Origin: Tetrapyrgos nigripes
Lineage: Eukaryota; Basidiomycota; Agaricomycetes; Agaricales; Campanellaceae
Length of the DNA: 64,000 nt
Direction of reading: 5' to 3'
NCBI GenBank assembly: GCA_013368315.1
Contig: JAACJM010000214.1
Location: 1-64,000 of the forward strand
Every line of letters starts with the position of its first letter. Positions within the stretch are counted from its first letter, which is position 1. The notes under the pieces were generated by a model, which was not told the DNA's origin, made no database searches, and saw nothing but the letters and a program-made list of their open reading frames with translations. Of this stretch, positions 44,250 to 55,446 are shown piece after piece. The position numbers and the translations under genes are program-made.

Positions 44250-44695
44250 AATCACCTCTCTCCCAGGCATTGTTGCTGACAGTGATGATGATCTCCCTCC
44301 GCTTGAAGATGATGACGGATGCTTATACAATGACTCACACGTTCTAAGGCCTCTAACTCCACAGTCTAACAGTGCCGGATCTCAAGCTATGCTCCAAACG
44401 TATGTTTTCTTCTTGGACCATGCGATCCATTGACAACTGATGGCTGACTGTCGTTTTCTTCAGACATTTGCCGTTCCTTTCATGTTTCCTATTCAGACCA
44501 CCATCGCGCTGTCATTTGGAGAAGCTCTATCACCGCTCTGTTTACTCTGAACTTCCAGCCTTGGCCCAAGGAGAAGTTGCAGAAACCGACTGGATCATCC
44601 CAGTCAGTATGATGACACGCCTATTGGCGCATGTAGCATATGACAGTACTAGTCTTTCTCTCAACAGTTTGAAGGTGCATAGTAAATTGTAATAC
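44250..44695 (+). other. Possible exons of a small acidic KDZ-borne gene
   Basis: Reads IVADSDDDLPPLEDDDG and LRPLTPQSNSAGSQAM to a GTATGTTTTC donor near 44400, then after a CTTCAG acceptor a second open stretch to 44692. No recognised domain. Similar acidic 'SDSD...PPLED' stretches are common in transposon-linked fungal proteins, but that is only an impression. Confidence 0.25.
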
Positions 44696-45196
44696 CGATG
44701 TAACTGTTCCCATCAAATTTGAATTATTGAACCTTTAAAAACACCTTTTCAAGGGGTACACATTTGTTAACATCATTAGATATCATTTTTCGTCGGCCAG
44801 GGGTGAGGGTCCGCTTAAAGTCTTACATACGAACTATGAGTGCTTTATGTATTTACAAGATCAAGTATCCTTCTTCCCTGCTTCACAGTAGTATTTAACT
44901 CGTTGGCACTGCAACGCTTTCAGCAATACAAGACTCAACTGGTGGATCGCCTTCTCAGCAGGAACATTCACTAGCGCTAGCAGACACGTATTCCCGAAGA
45001 ATTGATGATTTCCGCAGGTTACAAAGTCGCAAGACACGTCGTGGTAGACCCTGGTAGACCCTGGTAGACCCTAAGACACCCGCGGGATAGTTTACCGGAA
45101 ATATCCGACAGTTGATGCAATCTGACAAATCGAAGACCTCTTAAACTCCACCAAGTCCCGTCGAAGTACCCTTCATTAAACGCATAGGTCCACGCA

Positions 45197-45232
45197 TCCT
45201 GTTTCTACGTCTTTTTGTAGAAACAGGATGTG
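45197..45232. other. Perfect 14-bp hairpin
   Basis: CATCCTGTTTCTAC, an 8-base T-rich loop, and GTAGAAACAGGATG. It lies about 50-90 bp beyond the 3' end of the minus-strand gene at 45283-48055, where it could serve as a 3'-end signal or be a relic of a small insertion. Confidence 0.7.
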
Positions 45233-45282
45233 TGGGCCGACTGCAAACAAGTAATACTTATACATGGTTCTAAGCTAGACCT

Positions 45283-48055
45283 CTACCTGTGTCTAGACTT
45301 CTTGGCAGCTCCCGTCGTCTTTGTCTGAGCTTCCTTGGCAACCATAGATCGGGTCCTCCTTTTCCCACCCGAGTCATCGACCACATCAGATTTTCGTTTA
45401 GCCCCTCGTGGAGGAGGAGTCACGCCGTACTCAATCACTCTGCCCAACGTCTCCTCTACATCCCTAGCCAACAGTACCCAGTCTGCAAGCAGGATCCTTT
45501 GCTCATCAGATCTTTGCTCACCAACCCCCCCCATAAGCAAATTGAGCACCCACACCATACCACAGATAACACGCCAAACCCCGTTATGACCCGAGGTGCG
45601 ATCTAACGGGGCCCAGTCCTCATCATCAAACTCTCGGATTGGTACGATATCTTTCCACCATCCCTTCAAGTCATCCATCAACGCTGTATGTGCCTCATCG
45701 TTCTGCACCCGGATATCCGGCAATGCGGGCCTGCCAATTTTCTCCCACATCTTCAACAAGCCCAGCTCCTTTTGGCTCTTCACTGAACCATTGCTCTCGG
45801 TAAACCGGAACTCCTCCTTGTACTCAATGAACGTATCCATCAGCGTCTCTAAGTCCTCGAAAAAGTCCTCTCTTGGTCTGTCATCGAAGTGCCGTCCCCA
45901 CACATGCAAATACGTCCGCATTTCCTTCCAAAACTTCCCCTCTTTCTGATGTTTCCAGGGTACTTCGTCGTCTACTTCCATCTGGTCTTGCTTACTGTTC
46001 CTGGTGGATACGGTCGTCGATGTTTCATTGGAAGGAGGATTTCCGGAGTTGGAAGTGGTTGGTTCTGAGTCAGTAGTAAGAGTTGATGACATGTCATGTG
46101 TACCATGAGGAGAATCGTGAGTAATCCCACAAGAATCGGCAACTGCACCAGGTTCCAACTGAGGCACATGGCTTTGAAGAGGAGGGGTACAAGCTGTAGA
46201 TGGCTGGGAACCAGGAGATTCGGAGGGACTAGGAGTGGGATGAGCTGTAGATGGTTGAGAACCTGCAGGTTCAGAAGGACGAGAAGTGGGACGAGGAATG
46301 GGACGAGTTGTAGACGGTTGAGAGTCAGAAGGTTTTGAAGGACGGGGAGAGGGTTCAGCAGGATTGGTAGCCGTATCTGTGCGTGTAGAAGCCCCCTGGA
46401 CCCCAGGGTTCATGTTTGCAGAGTTTCCGCTGGGACCTGGTTTTTGTTTGCTGCCTTTGTGAGCTTTGCTTGTCCCAGAGGATGCTGACGTTGATGTATT
46501 AGCGGAGCTGCCTTCTGGAAGGTCTGATCTGGTATTAGGGGTACAGTAATTTGATAGAATTGACCAGTCACTCACTGAAAAGCGTTTCGCCAAATTGTAC
46601 CAGCGAAGACTCTGTCCCCGCATAACCCACAGGGTCATACTTTGGCCAACTCAGGCCACTCTGCGTCTGTCCATGGTGGATCCAGTTGACTTTGATCTTG
46701 CTCGGAATGGAAGGGTTACATCCAAAAAACACTGTTGAGACACCCATATTCAAATCCTCAGCCAAAGCTTTGTTAAATTTTGACACCGCCGGTCCCCAAC
46801 GTTTGAGAGCTCTGCAACATACACACTGTCAATAAATCAATAGTGAGTCTCCCAAAAAACAGTACTTACATGATCATTTCTTCCGCAGTCTTCTCACCAC
46901 GCACAACATCTTTATTTCCTTCCTCCCAAGATTTCATCGCCACCTCATACTCCTCAGTCTGCTTTTCCTCAATTTCTGCCTTGAAACTATCACTCTGAGC
47001 CAGATAAACGGCCTGGGACACTTCATAATTTATCTTCACTCGGACTGGGGGCTTCCTCTCCTCTGAACCGTTGTTTGCAGTTCTCCAAGCCTCATACTCC
47101 TTCTCCGCCTTCCTAAACTCCGCATCTGCTTGTGCCTTCATCATTTTCTGATAGTAAAGCCTCTGAAACAGCTGTACTGGGTCTCCACGAGTTGGTTTGG
47201 GCTTCTTCTTCTTGCTTCCAGTCACCACGAGCACTTGGTCCAATATGTCGTTTGGATCTTGAACTTGACAGCGTTCAGCACGGTAATAGTTGCCGATCTT
47301 CTGCTTACAAGGTTTAGTGATGTCGTTATACTTATACAAGTCAAGATATGTACACACCTTCCGCATCAAGCTGAAACCGGCTTTCTTCACTCCTTGCTCT
47401 TTGGCAGATAGATTGTACCAGCCAAAATGTTTAGCCACTTGGGTGAAGCTAGCCACATCAAGTACGTGGTCGTCATCAGCCTCAGCCAGCTTCTCGGTAG
47501 CAGAAGATCCGTCTTGAGTAGGATTGGCAGGATCATTTGTAGCTGTCTTCGTGGTATCATTGGGCTGGGTGGTATCACCGTCAGGAAAATGAGAGGAAGA
47601 ACCATTCGACGGCTCCTTTTCTTGAGAGATAGCCGGGCTGGGTAACTCCTGAGCACCATTTTCACCGTGGCCACCTTGGGAAGCAGGCAGCTCAGCAGCG
47701 CCCGGCTCGCCATCCAAAGATCCCTGTTCTGGATTTTGCGATGCACTGGACGAGGCAGAACTATCTTGGGTTCTGGCAGCCTCTTCAGAAGATAGTCAGA
47801 CTGAAGAAGCTCCTATGCAGATAATTTACCCTTACCATTGCCCTCTTCCTGCTCTTCCTTAATAATAGCCTTCACGGCTTCGACACCGAATTTGACATAG
47901 AACTTTGTGGTGATAGACGTGTAAAACGTCCTGACCGTTCCATTGTCATCACACTTGACGAACTCCTCCTGATTGTCCTTGAGAAAGGCTTCGTGTTGTG
48001 GGTTTTTGGCAAACCAGGACAGAACACCCAGTTTCTTCTTGTCTGCCTTGAGAAG
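45283..48055 (-). CDS. Large hypothetical protein carried by the KDZ element, multi-exon
   Basis: A minus-strand gene with a continuous spliced reading. Exon A (~48055-47835): LGVLSWFAKNPQHEAFLKD, TTKFYVKFGVEAVKAIIKEE. An intron (GTAAGG...CTGAAG) leads to exon B (~47783-46867): Ser/Pro-rich linker, FTQVAKHFGWYNL, KIGNYYRAERCQVQDPNDIL. An intron (GTAAGT...TTGCAG) leads to exon C: ALKRWGPAVSKFNKALAEDL, FFGCNPSIPSKIKVNWIHHG, LSWPKYDPVGYAG. An intron (GTGAGT...AGATCAG) leads to exon D: long Ser/Thr/Pro linker, then a helical domain (HVWGRHFDDRPREDFFEDL, LLMGGVGEQRSDEQRILLAD) and a basic tail ending KKSRHR at 45283. About 850-900 residues, apparently without stops. The family is not recognised; absence of decay suggests it matters to the element. 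The first exon is not located. Confidence 0.6.
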
Positions 48056-48475
48056 GTAAGCAACGATTGTGTTTTGATACGGGCTGGGGTAAGTACTTGC
48101 GGAATCCGTGAAAATAAAAGTCCAGCCACATAGTTCTAATATACTCGACTTGTCACATGTAATACTGGGGTAAGTAAGTACTTGCAGATTCTGTGAAAAA
48201 AAAAATCCAGCCACATATTTCTAATATAATTTCTCTATTCACTCTTGAAATTGGGTGCGTTTGCAGCGCGTCATAGGATGGAGAATGAGAAGGTAAGCAA
48301 CGATTGTGTTTTGATACGGACTGGGGTAAGTACTTGCAGAATCCGTGAAAATAAAAGTCATGCCAAGTAATTCTAATATACGTGACTCACATGCGACAGT
48401 CTGGGGTAAGTAAGTACTTGCGGATTCCGTGAAAAAGAAAAAAAATTCCAGCCACATTTTTTTAATATAATTTCC
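48056..48475 (-). repeat. Local repeats, four copies of a ~65-80 bp unit
   Basis: Units centred on GGGGTAAGTACTTGCGGAAT and CCAGCCACAT.TTCTAATAT occur at about 48083, 48162, 48321 and 48400; two units together form a ~240-bp direct duplication (AAGCAACGATTGTGTTTTGA at ~48060 and ~48297). They lie upstream of the recognised exons of the minus-strand gene and may be its 5' region or an intron. Confidence 0.75.
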
Positions 48476-48479
48476 TTAT

Positions 48480-51140
48480 CACTCTCAAAATTGTGCCACT
48501 CTTAGTTTACCGGTCTGTGTCATGTGACCCGTTCCCTCCTTGACCATGACCCATTCCCTCCTCGTTGCCTCGAGCTTCACTGCACTGTTGCCACTGTATT
48601 ATTGAGCTCTAGAAGTTTTTTAACCTTTTTTTAACCTTTGTCCATATAGAATTGAGTGGTTTGGCTACAATAGCACATAGTCTAGACGACCCTTGTACCT
48701 CGGCGCCCTTTCATTTCCCCATTGATCATGCGATTGGGCAATTATCATCGCAAAAAGCTGTAGCCCACACACTGGATGATGCATATGGTTCCCTTCCAGT
48801 CCAGGATGAACTACATTCTGGGTCCTCTTTGCCCTCTTCTCGTCAGCACCCTCTTCAACTCCTCAATATGTTCTGGGTCCCATTCTCCCTCCCCTGTCTC
48901 GTCAGCGCCCTCTTCAACTCCCCGAAGCCTCCCTCTTTCCATGTCACTTTACTCCCTTCCACTTCTAGGACCACCCTTCTCGTTCTACAAAGCATGAGCT
49001 AGTTGGTAAATGATCCTCATCCGCTGATTGTCAGACTTGGTTGCAAAGTATTTGCTGTGTCTTGCACCAAGTGCATACCCTTCTCTCTATTGGTTTCTTT
49101 AGCTCTTCCTCTTGATCGTTCAGTCAAAATAGGCCACCAGTAGTAGACTGCACAGGGCATGTTTTTGGACTACTAGTTGCCCATCCTCCCGACGATATTT
49201 CTGTATCGGAACAAACTGGCCCTGATCTTCGCAACCATAGGGACAATGGTCAGAAGGTATGTCATCCTACTCCTCTATAACGTTAACGGTGGCTCTGTTT
49301 TCGACGTAGACTGACACTAATACAGGCAGCAGACTCCAATCTCGTTCCTCACTGGATTAACAGTGTATTCGCTGCTGTCACCGACGTCAAAAACTACATA
49401 TTTGGTTGGTGAGCTATCTCTGCTCTTCGTCTCTTCTAACACTATCCCCTCAGCATTCATGACCCATAGGAACGTTCCCATTGCCTCTAATCAGTGCCCG
49501 TAAGTCCTTCCCAACTGTTTTAATGCCTCTAGTATCTAACCTACGTAGATACTCCTAGGAACGTTCCCATTGCCTCCGAGTAATCAGTGCTGTCAGTCCT
49601 TCCCAACTGGTTTAATGCCTCTAGTATCTAACCTATGTTGATACTCTGGTCTATTTCAGTATGCGGATGATGGATGAAGGACTAGGGTATTGACTCCGAG
49701 GGAGTCACTAATACTACTCTAAATTATCTGAAGTTAAATATCTATGCAATACCTAACCTGTACATTTAACAATTACTGTATACACTTTCAGACCAACCCC
49801 AGTGAATGTCCCAAACTCGACGAGCAGTGTGAACTTGAGTGGTGCTTATGTGAGCACATTCTGAATGTCAGAGTGAAGTTAGTGATAGGAGTACAAGGCT
49901 GAGTCCTTGTTTTATTGCACGTTGGACTAGCCTATCTTCCAGTTATTGCAACAGTGAATTCTTAATGCAGTCCTGGAGCTTATAACTCAATTTTGTAGTG
50001 ATCAGCCTTAAAATTTACTTGCAGTCAGATCAACTTATTAGATGTCGTGCAAGGTTTCTTTCTCTTGTTTTATCTTCCTCTTCCACATGCCGCGTGCAAA
50101 AATCTATCATACTAGGGCTCAGCAGAAAGCTGCTAATTGCGCTAAAAGCCAAAGACATTATCAAAAGTAATTATGTTCGAAGTCTCATCTTATGTAGCTA
50201 ACCAGTCCTCCCAGAAACAGGGACGTGAGCTGTATGCCAAAGTTGTGGAAGCTCAGAAGGAGGCAGAGTATGTACCTCTTTGATTCGTGACCTCTCATTC
50301 ATATTTCCTCAGAGTACTGCTTCGAAAGCAACGTCAAGAAAAGCATTGGACGCATACTAAGAGGTCTCTCAGTCAAGAAAGGTGAGCGGATTTGACTTTC
50401 GACTACAAATTTATTTCACGTCCTATCACTTCAGAAATGCTTTACGTGGCATCTGTAATTTGCAGACTCTCCTTAATAGAGAGACGGCCTACTCTCCCTC
50501 AAAATACCTTCGAGAGTGTTGTATCCAGTACCAAGATTGGCTCAAAATTGGAGGCACTGTCAAGTCACTCAGCCCGTTGGACCTGCCTAAACAAACAATG
50601 GGTGATTTGCTTGACCACTGTCAGCGCTTCATGAGCTCAATCCTGCAGGAATTTGGTTGTGGCTGTGAGTACTCTGAAGCCTCGTTTATTGCGAGGTGAA
50701 TCAAAACGGTTTTTGATTGTTTGGAGAATATGGAAATGGCCCAGATGGAAGGCCTCCTCGAGTTGGATCATAAACGGGGTAGACTGCTGTATCAGCAGGA
50801 AGCTGTTGTTCATTCTATTGATGGAGTGTAATCGTAGATTCTACATACTTCTAAAGTGATTAGCTCGTCTGTATTGATATACGTAGGCTGATGCATTAAG
50901 AAATTCTTGTGGCTGTGTGCGTCCATCAGAATTTTCGTACATACATATGTATGGGATTTGTGATCAAACGCATCTCTTTGGGATACCTTCATCATCAATC
51001 CTTGCTCATTCTACCATGCCCTGCGACTCCACCAACCGCAATGCCCAAGATTCCAGCAATGCCCACTGCCTGACTTATCTGCATCATCTTCGCCACATCC
51101 TAACCATGCCCGATGAAGGTACGTGTGCTGGTATGATTGT
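48480..51140. other. KDZ interior without a confident gene
   Basis: Open stretches on the plus strand around 48652-49000 and 50300-50700 (e.g. HTKRSLSQE..., ALRGICNLQTLLNRE, LRECCIQYQDWLK) look like scattered exons, with candidate GT/AG introns, but no domain is recognisable. A 52-bp tandem duplication (TTCTGGGTCC...CAACTCC) lies at ~48816-48920, and an ~80-bp imperfect duplication (AGGAACGTTCCCATTGCCTC) at ~49470-49650. Confidence 0.35.
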
Positions 51141-51149
51141 CACAATTGC

Positions 51150-52187
51150 TTCTTGACATTTTGAGTCAGCAATCCTCATCAGCTCCGGTGCAATTGGTCA
51201 AGACACCGTTATCAGAAACCACATTGTCCCTGCTGGTGCTGGTACGTATTACAGGTAGTTTGTATCATCATCGTTGGCTAAACCTCAGGTTGATAGATGT
51301 CATGATTTCCATGTTGCCCATGCCTGGCTTTGGTCGCAGAAGCTCGGATTCACTGAATGTCTGCCATGATTGCCAATGCTATCAAGGTGTCACTAGGCTT
51401 TCCCCGACCCAGGCAGCTTCCATCTCAACCCTCTTAGGCACTAACCCAACAGGATCCAACGCCGTGCAGACCCCAGTGAATGGCACCCATGCAGAAGAGT
51501 CCTCTACTAGGGAAAGTGCTTCAGAGATTGTACTCGAGGTTCAACAATTGTATCGAGCCTACATCGTGCCTCCTGCTCCTGATGTTCTCGCACATGAATA
51601 CCCTGGCATGGATTATGACCCAGCCTACGTCGCTTTCTGTGGGATGAGGTTGGGTATCTTCCCTGATGCATGAGTCACCCAAACTGCCCGTATGTCAGTT
51701 TTCTAATAATTAACTTGCAGTCAAATCTCAGATGCGTTGATTAAAGGTGTCTCCGGCAGTGATCGGCAAAGTTTTTCGATGTTCACAAAAGCATTGCAAG
51801 AGTACACAGCACGCTTCAACGGCGAATCACTCTCTCCCTCTCCAAAGGTATTACCTCAGGTCCCAAATGTGCTATTCGACATTAGCAACCCTGCCCTGGT
51901 AGGAGACTTTTACGTGGTCACTCAGAAAGGTCGCCGACCACAGGTCGTTCCTGTTCAGTCTAATTTTGTCCCTAACGCCAACAAGTAGGTTGCATTTGCC
52001 TGAATGACGAGTCTAATTGATGTTCATTTAGTAATTATCCTCTCAGTACAGGAGTTATTGCTGCATCAGTTCCTGGGGCTTCAAGGGAGCGGGTTGGAAC
52101 TGGTGTCATTTACATTGACAGTGACTCTGAGGCAGATGAGGAACTTTCTCCTCCTGAAAGTGTCGTAGTTGTGGCGGCTAACGAGTA
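51150..52187 (+). CDS. Hypothetical KDZ-linked protein (partial model)
   Basis: Plus-strand exons upstream of the transposase. One (to ~51672) reads LEVQQLYRAYIVPPAPDVL, MDYDPAYVAFCGMRLGIFPD. After a short intron ending TTGCAG (~51720) the next reads LIKGVSGSDRQSFSMFTKAL, VGDFYVVTQKGRRPQVVPVQ. The last exon ends in an acidic stretch, YIDSDSEADEELSPPES, with a stop at 52187. It ends about 190 bp before the transposase ATG. The start is not determined; the family is not recognised. Confidence 0.35.
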
Positions 52188-52379
52188 GTTGAGATCTTGC
52201 CAAAAATGTATTTCTGTAGATCTAGAGCCACGTGTCGTGTGAATTGATTTCCTCATCATGTCTCTTGATCCCAACCGCAAACTACCTCCTTGTGTAACAA
52301 TAACAATATATCTCCTTAAGCTAAGCGATGGAGTATTTCTTTACAGCTGAGTAAAACTTTAATCATTTCTCTGCCTGAA

Positions 52380-54896
52380 ATGCCTCCAAGATGCAAGAGA
52401 CAGTCAGATGACGATGGTTGGTATGAAGAGCCCGTTGCGACAAGTACCACCTATGCCATGTCTCAAGATGAACGTTGAGTTCGGATTCCAATGGAACCAA
52501 TTACGCCTGTCAACTTGCAGCCCTTGCTGCATCAAAGCGAATCAGCACATGTTGAAGACCCTCCCCTGCAGACAGATTACCCTGACTTCTCAGCACTAGG
52601 CTTTGATTTTCTCACTTGGGATAACTCTCAAGATGGTGTTGTCGAGCAAGATGAGGGTCTTTTGGGATTAAGCGAAGCCAAGGATCCAGACACCACTTAT
52701 ATTGTCCTCAAACCGAAGTTGTGTTTCCATTCAGTGTGTACTTATCCTTTTCGATGGTGAAACATCATTAATAATTGATTCTGCTATCGTGGTTTCAGGA
52801 TAATCCAAACTGTTCATGGTTGCCTTTTCGCCAGCAATATTTGGAAGAAATGCTGTGGCTTGAGGGAAGGAGAGGTCTGGGAGGAAAATGCAGTTTGCCA
52901 GACTGCACAGAGATACCGACGTTTAGATGTGGAGATGATGAATGTTTACTTGCAGGGATGATGTGCCAGGCGTGTATAGTCAAAGCACATGCCTGGCTGC
53001 CTCTCCATTGGATTGAGGTGCGTATCCAATCGTCAGTGGATTTTCCAGTTGTTGACTTATATCTCCTCAGGAGTGGAATGGAAAGTACTTCCAATACACC
53101 TCTTTGAAGAGACTTGGGTTGACCATACAACTGGGTCATGAACCTGGTGAAACTTGCTTTTTCGAGCAAAGGGGTCACTCGGATTTCACAGTACTTCATA
53201 CTAACGGCATCCACGAGGTCTCGGTAGCTTTCTGTGGATGTAATCACACACTTGATCACTGGAAACAGCTTTTACGTGCTCAGTGGTACCCATCAATGGC
53301 AGTAAACCCGCAGACAGCAACAACTTTCGTTTTGCTGCGTCAATTCCAACATTGCAATTGTCTTGGAAAGCTACCAGGTTACGATTACTACTTGGCTCTA
53401 CATATCATGACGGAGAGTCGTTTGAGGGAGAAGCCAAAGGTGCGTAAAGAAACTATGACTCCTATTAGGAATCATCTCAAGTCTAGATGGGTTTAGGATC
53501 GATATTGGGTCCTGTTATGGTCAATATTCCAGTGGCGCAATCTCAAGATGGCCAAATGAGGTGGCCGTGCTCATAGTCCATTGGGAATCGAGGGCACAGC
53601 CACAGGTGAACTGGCTTTGCCGTGTCCAGCATGTCCGCATCCGGGCAGAGATATTCCTTCAGACTGGAGGGATAAGCCTCGTGAATTGGCGTACGTCGAG
53701 CATACTATTCCAAAAGTGCAGTACTAACAGTTTTCATAGTTTTCTATACTATCTATTTCTGGCAGTGGATGCTAACTTCCGACTTCACAACCGAATAGTC
53801 TCCAACAATTACCACAGCCCGACACTCGGAGATGGCTGGGCCTACCTGGTGCCTTCGGAAGATTACAAGGCACATTTGTCCAGATATGTAGATGAACAAG
53901 ATGTAAGTGGAAATGTTGATGTTACACATACATATTAGTTTTCTGATCTACTTCATATGCCCAGATGAGCAGTTGCTCTGGTTTTGCTTCTATGTTTCTT
54001 GCCAATTTGAAGAACATGAAGGGTCTATGGGTTAGTGGCGTCGGTGGAGTATGCTGTGGAAGGCATGGTATTTGGCAAAGTAATGGATTGGGAGATCTGC
54101 AAAAGGGAGAACGGTAAGTTTGACGATTCTTTGTCACAGCACATACTCATTAAGAGATTCAGATATGCTAACATGGACTTCATGTTCTGGTCGACCATCA
54201 AGGATGAGGAGTACCTGTGCATTATTGTATCTTATGACATATCGTGCCAATGGGGTAAACACTTTTGGACACGTATGGATGCTCTCGATCTGAGTATCAA
54301 AGTCAAATTCACGCGCCAAGGAATTGTTTTCATGGTACCGAAGTTCCACCTGCGTGTGCACCAAGACAAATGTCATGTTCCTTTCTCATTTGACTTTGCT
54401 CCTGGATGTGGCCAAACTCATGGGGAAGTTGTGGAGGAGGGATGGTCTCAATCGAATAAGGCAGCAGCTCAGACGAAAGAGATGGGTCCAGGAACGTGGG
54501 CCATGACCATTGATGACATATTCAGATTTGCTAACTGGAGAAGCATCAAAAATCTCGGTAAATGACATTATCTGTCCTCTGTTGATTGTCTGATCTCATC
54601 TAATTCTAGATCGTGTACTTGCAAAGCGATTGATCAGTGCTGTTAAAGAATTTGACAAACATTACGAAGATTTTCACAAATTCAATGCTCTTTGAGAAGG
54701 ACTTGATGGATATGCTTGGCAACAAACTCAATATGAGGTGGAAGGTGCCTTGAAGGTCCGTGCACGGTGGGCCAAGCTGACCGAGCATGCAGAAAAAGTT
54801 GTTGACCGCATCAAGGACCTGCCTACCATTTACTTCGACTTGGAGGACGATGAAACCGAAGCCGAGGAGATGAGAGAGGCTGAGGAAGATATGTAG
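52380..54896 (+). pseudogene. KDZ transposase with CxC2 cysteine cluster, two in-frame stops
   Basis: Starts MPPRCKRQSDDDGWYEEP at 52380. Exon 1 ends CFHS; an intron leads to SWLPFRQQYLEEMLWLEGR, the CxC2 cluster (GGKCSLPDC, CLLAGMMCQAC), then across an intron EWNGKYF...SLKRLGLTIQLGH and GIHEVSVAFCGC. The KDZ core follows: CPACPHPGRDIP, FLAVDANFRL (first Asp), an NMDFMFW region, VSYDISCQWGKHFW (second Asp), VPKFHLRVHQDKC, and GEVVEEGWSQSN (Glu), KEMGPGTWAMTIDD, ending in an acidic tail at 54896. Introns are ~50-75 bp. Two TGA stops (52476-52478 and 54693-54695) stand where Arg is plausible, consistent with CGA to TGA. All key motifs are otherwise kept, so decay is recent. Confidence 0.87.
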
Positions 54897-54949
54897 TGTA
54901 AAAGAATAAATAGTTTTTTCTTTAAATACATCTAAGTGGGCTAAAAAAA

Positions 54950-55020
54950 TGCACACAGAGGGATTGAACCATTGACAGCACGATCACATGAAGACAATGA
55001 ACCACTAAGCCATGAGGGAA
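54950..55020 (-). other. tRNA-like remnant
   Basis: The minus strand has a polymerase III A-box-like TGGCTTAGTGGTT and, at the normal distance, a B-box GGTTCAATCC, in a 71-base span followed directly by TTTTTTT, a pol III terminator. The would-be anticodon loop holds GTG. The anticodon and acceptor stems do not pair properly, so it is a decayed tRNA or a tRNA-derived element rather than a working gene. Confidence 0.35.
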
Positions 55021-55446
55021 TTATAAGTATGTTCTGGGAGGTTATTTACCCCTGTCAACACTCGGACAGTGTTAGCCGCTTCCGGACCTCGGTAGCTGCG
55101 GAATTAACCTGCGGAACTGATACAGGGAACGAGCTGCCCTGATCCGGCTATATAACGTCATAGGCAAGACCATAAGCGGTCTAGCGGAAATGTCCGAGGA
55201 ATAATGCGTAGCCAAGCAAAATAATATATGTATCCGATAAAAAAGCTGTTTCTGGTATTTCCCTTCTGTTGCCAAGCTTTGTAATACAGTAATATCTGGC
55301 CCCTGGGTAGATATCAGCCTGTATCTAGATATGACCCCAGAATCCACCTGAGAATATCATGGTACAGACCCACCTATATTACAACACTATCCCTGGGGGT
55401 ACCCACCTGTATCACAATATTGGGGCTGCTTAGGGTGCATAATAGT

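Larger units (their letters stand above)
43595..55438 (+). mobile_element. KDZ (Kyakuja-Dileera-Zisupton) DNA transposon, 11.8 kb
   Basis: Flanked by a perfect 8-bp duplication CATAATAG (43587-43594 and 55439-55446) inside copia gag; excision rejoins the frame (NNLITI to MDELAERG). The ends form an imperfect inverted repeat: CCAATATCATGATACACCTGG on the left, and CCCAATATTGTGATACAGG reading in from the right, both followed by G/C-rich stretches. The plus strand carries a KDZ transposase with a CxC2 cluster near the right end. Other genes or cargo lie between: a minus-strand gene at 45283-48055 and weaker plus-strand exons. An 8-bp duplication fits Zisupton-type transposition. Confidence 0.88.

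Noticed and set aside
45283..48055. TET/JBP-type dioxygenase, a gene sometimes carried by KDZ elements
   Set aside because: I could not find the HxD...H iron-binding pattern in a dioxygenase-like setting; the only nearby histidines (NWIHHGQ) do not fit.
43595..55438. hAT transposon, because of the 8-bp duplication
   Set aside because: The transposase has CxC2 and KDZ motifs (FLAVDANFRL, SYDISCQWGK, KEMGPGTW) and no BED finger or hAT C-terminal motif; Zisupton-type elements also give 8-bp duplications.
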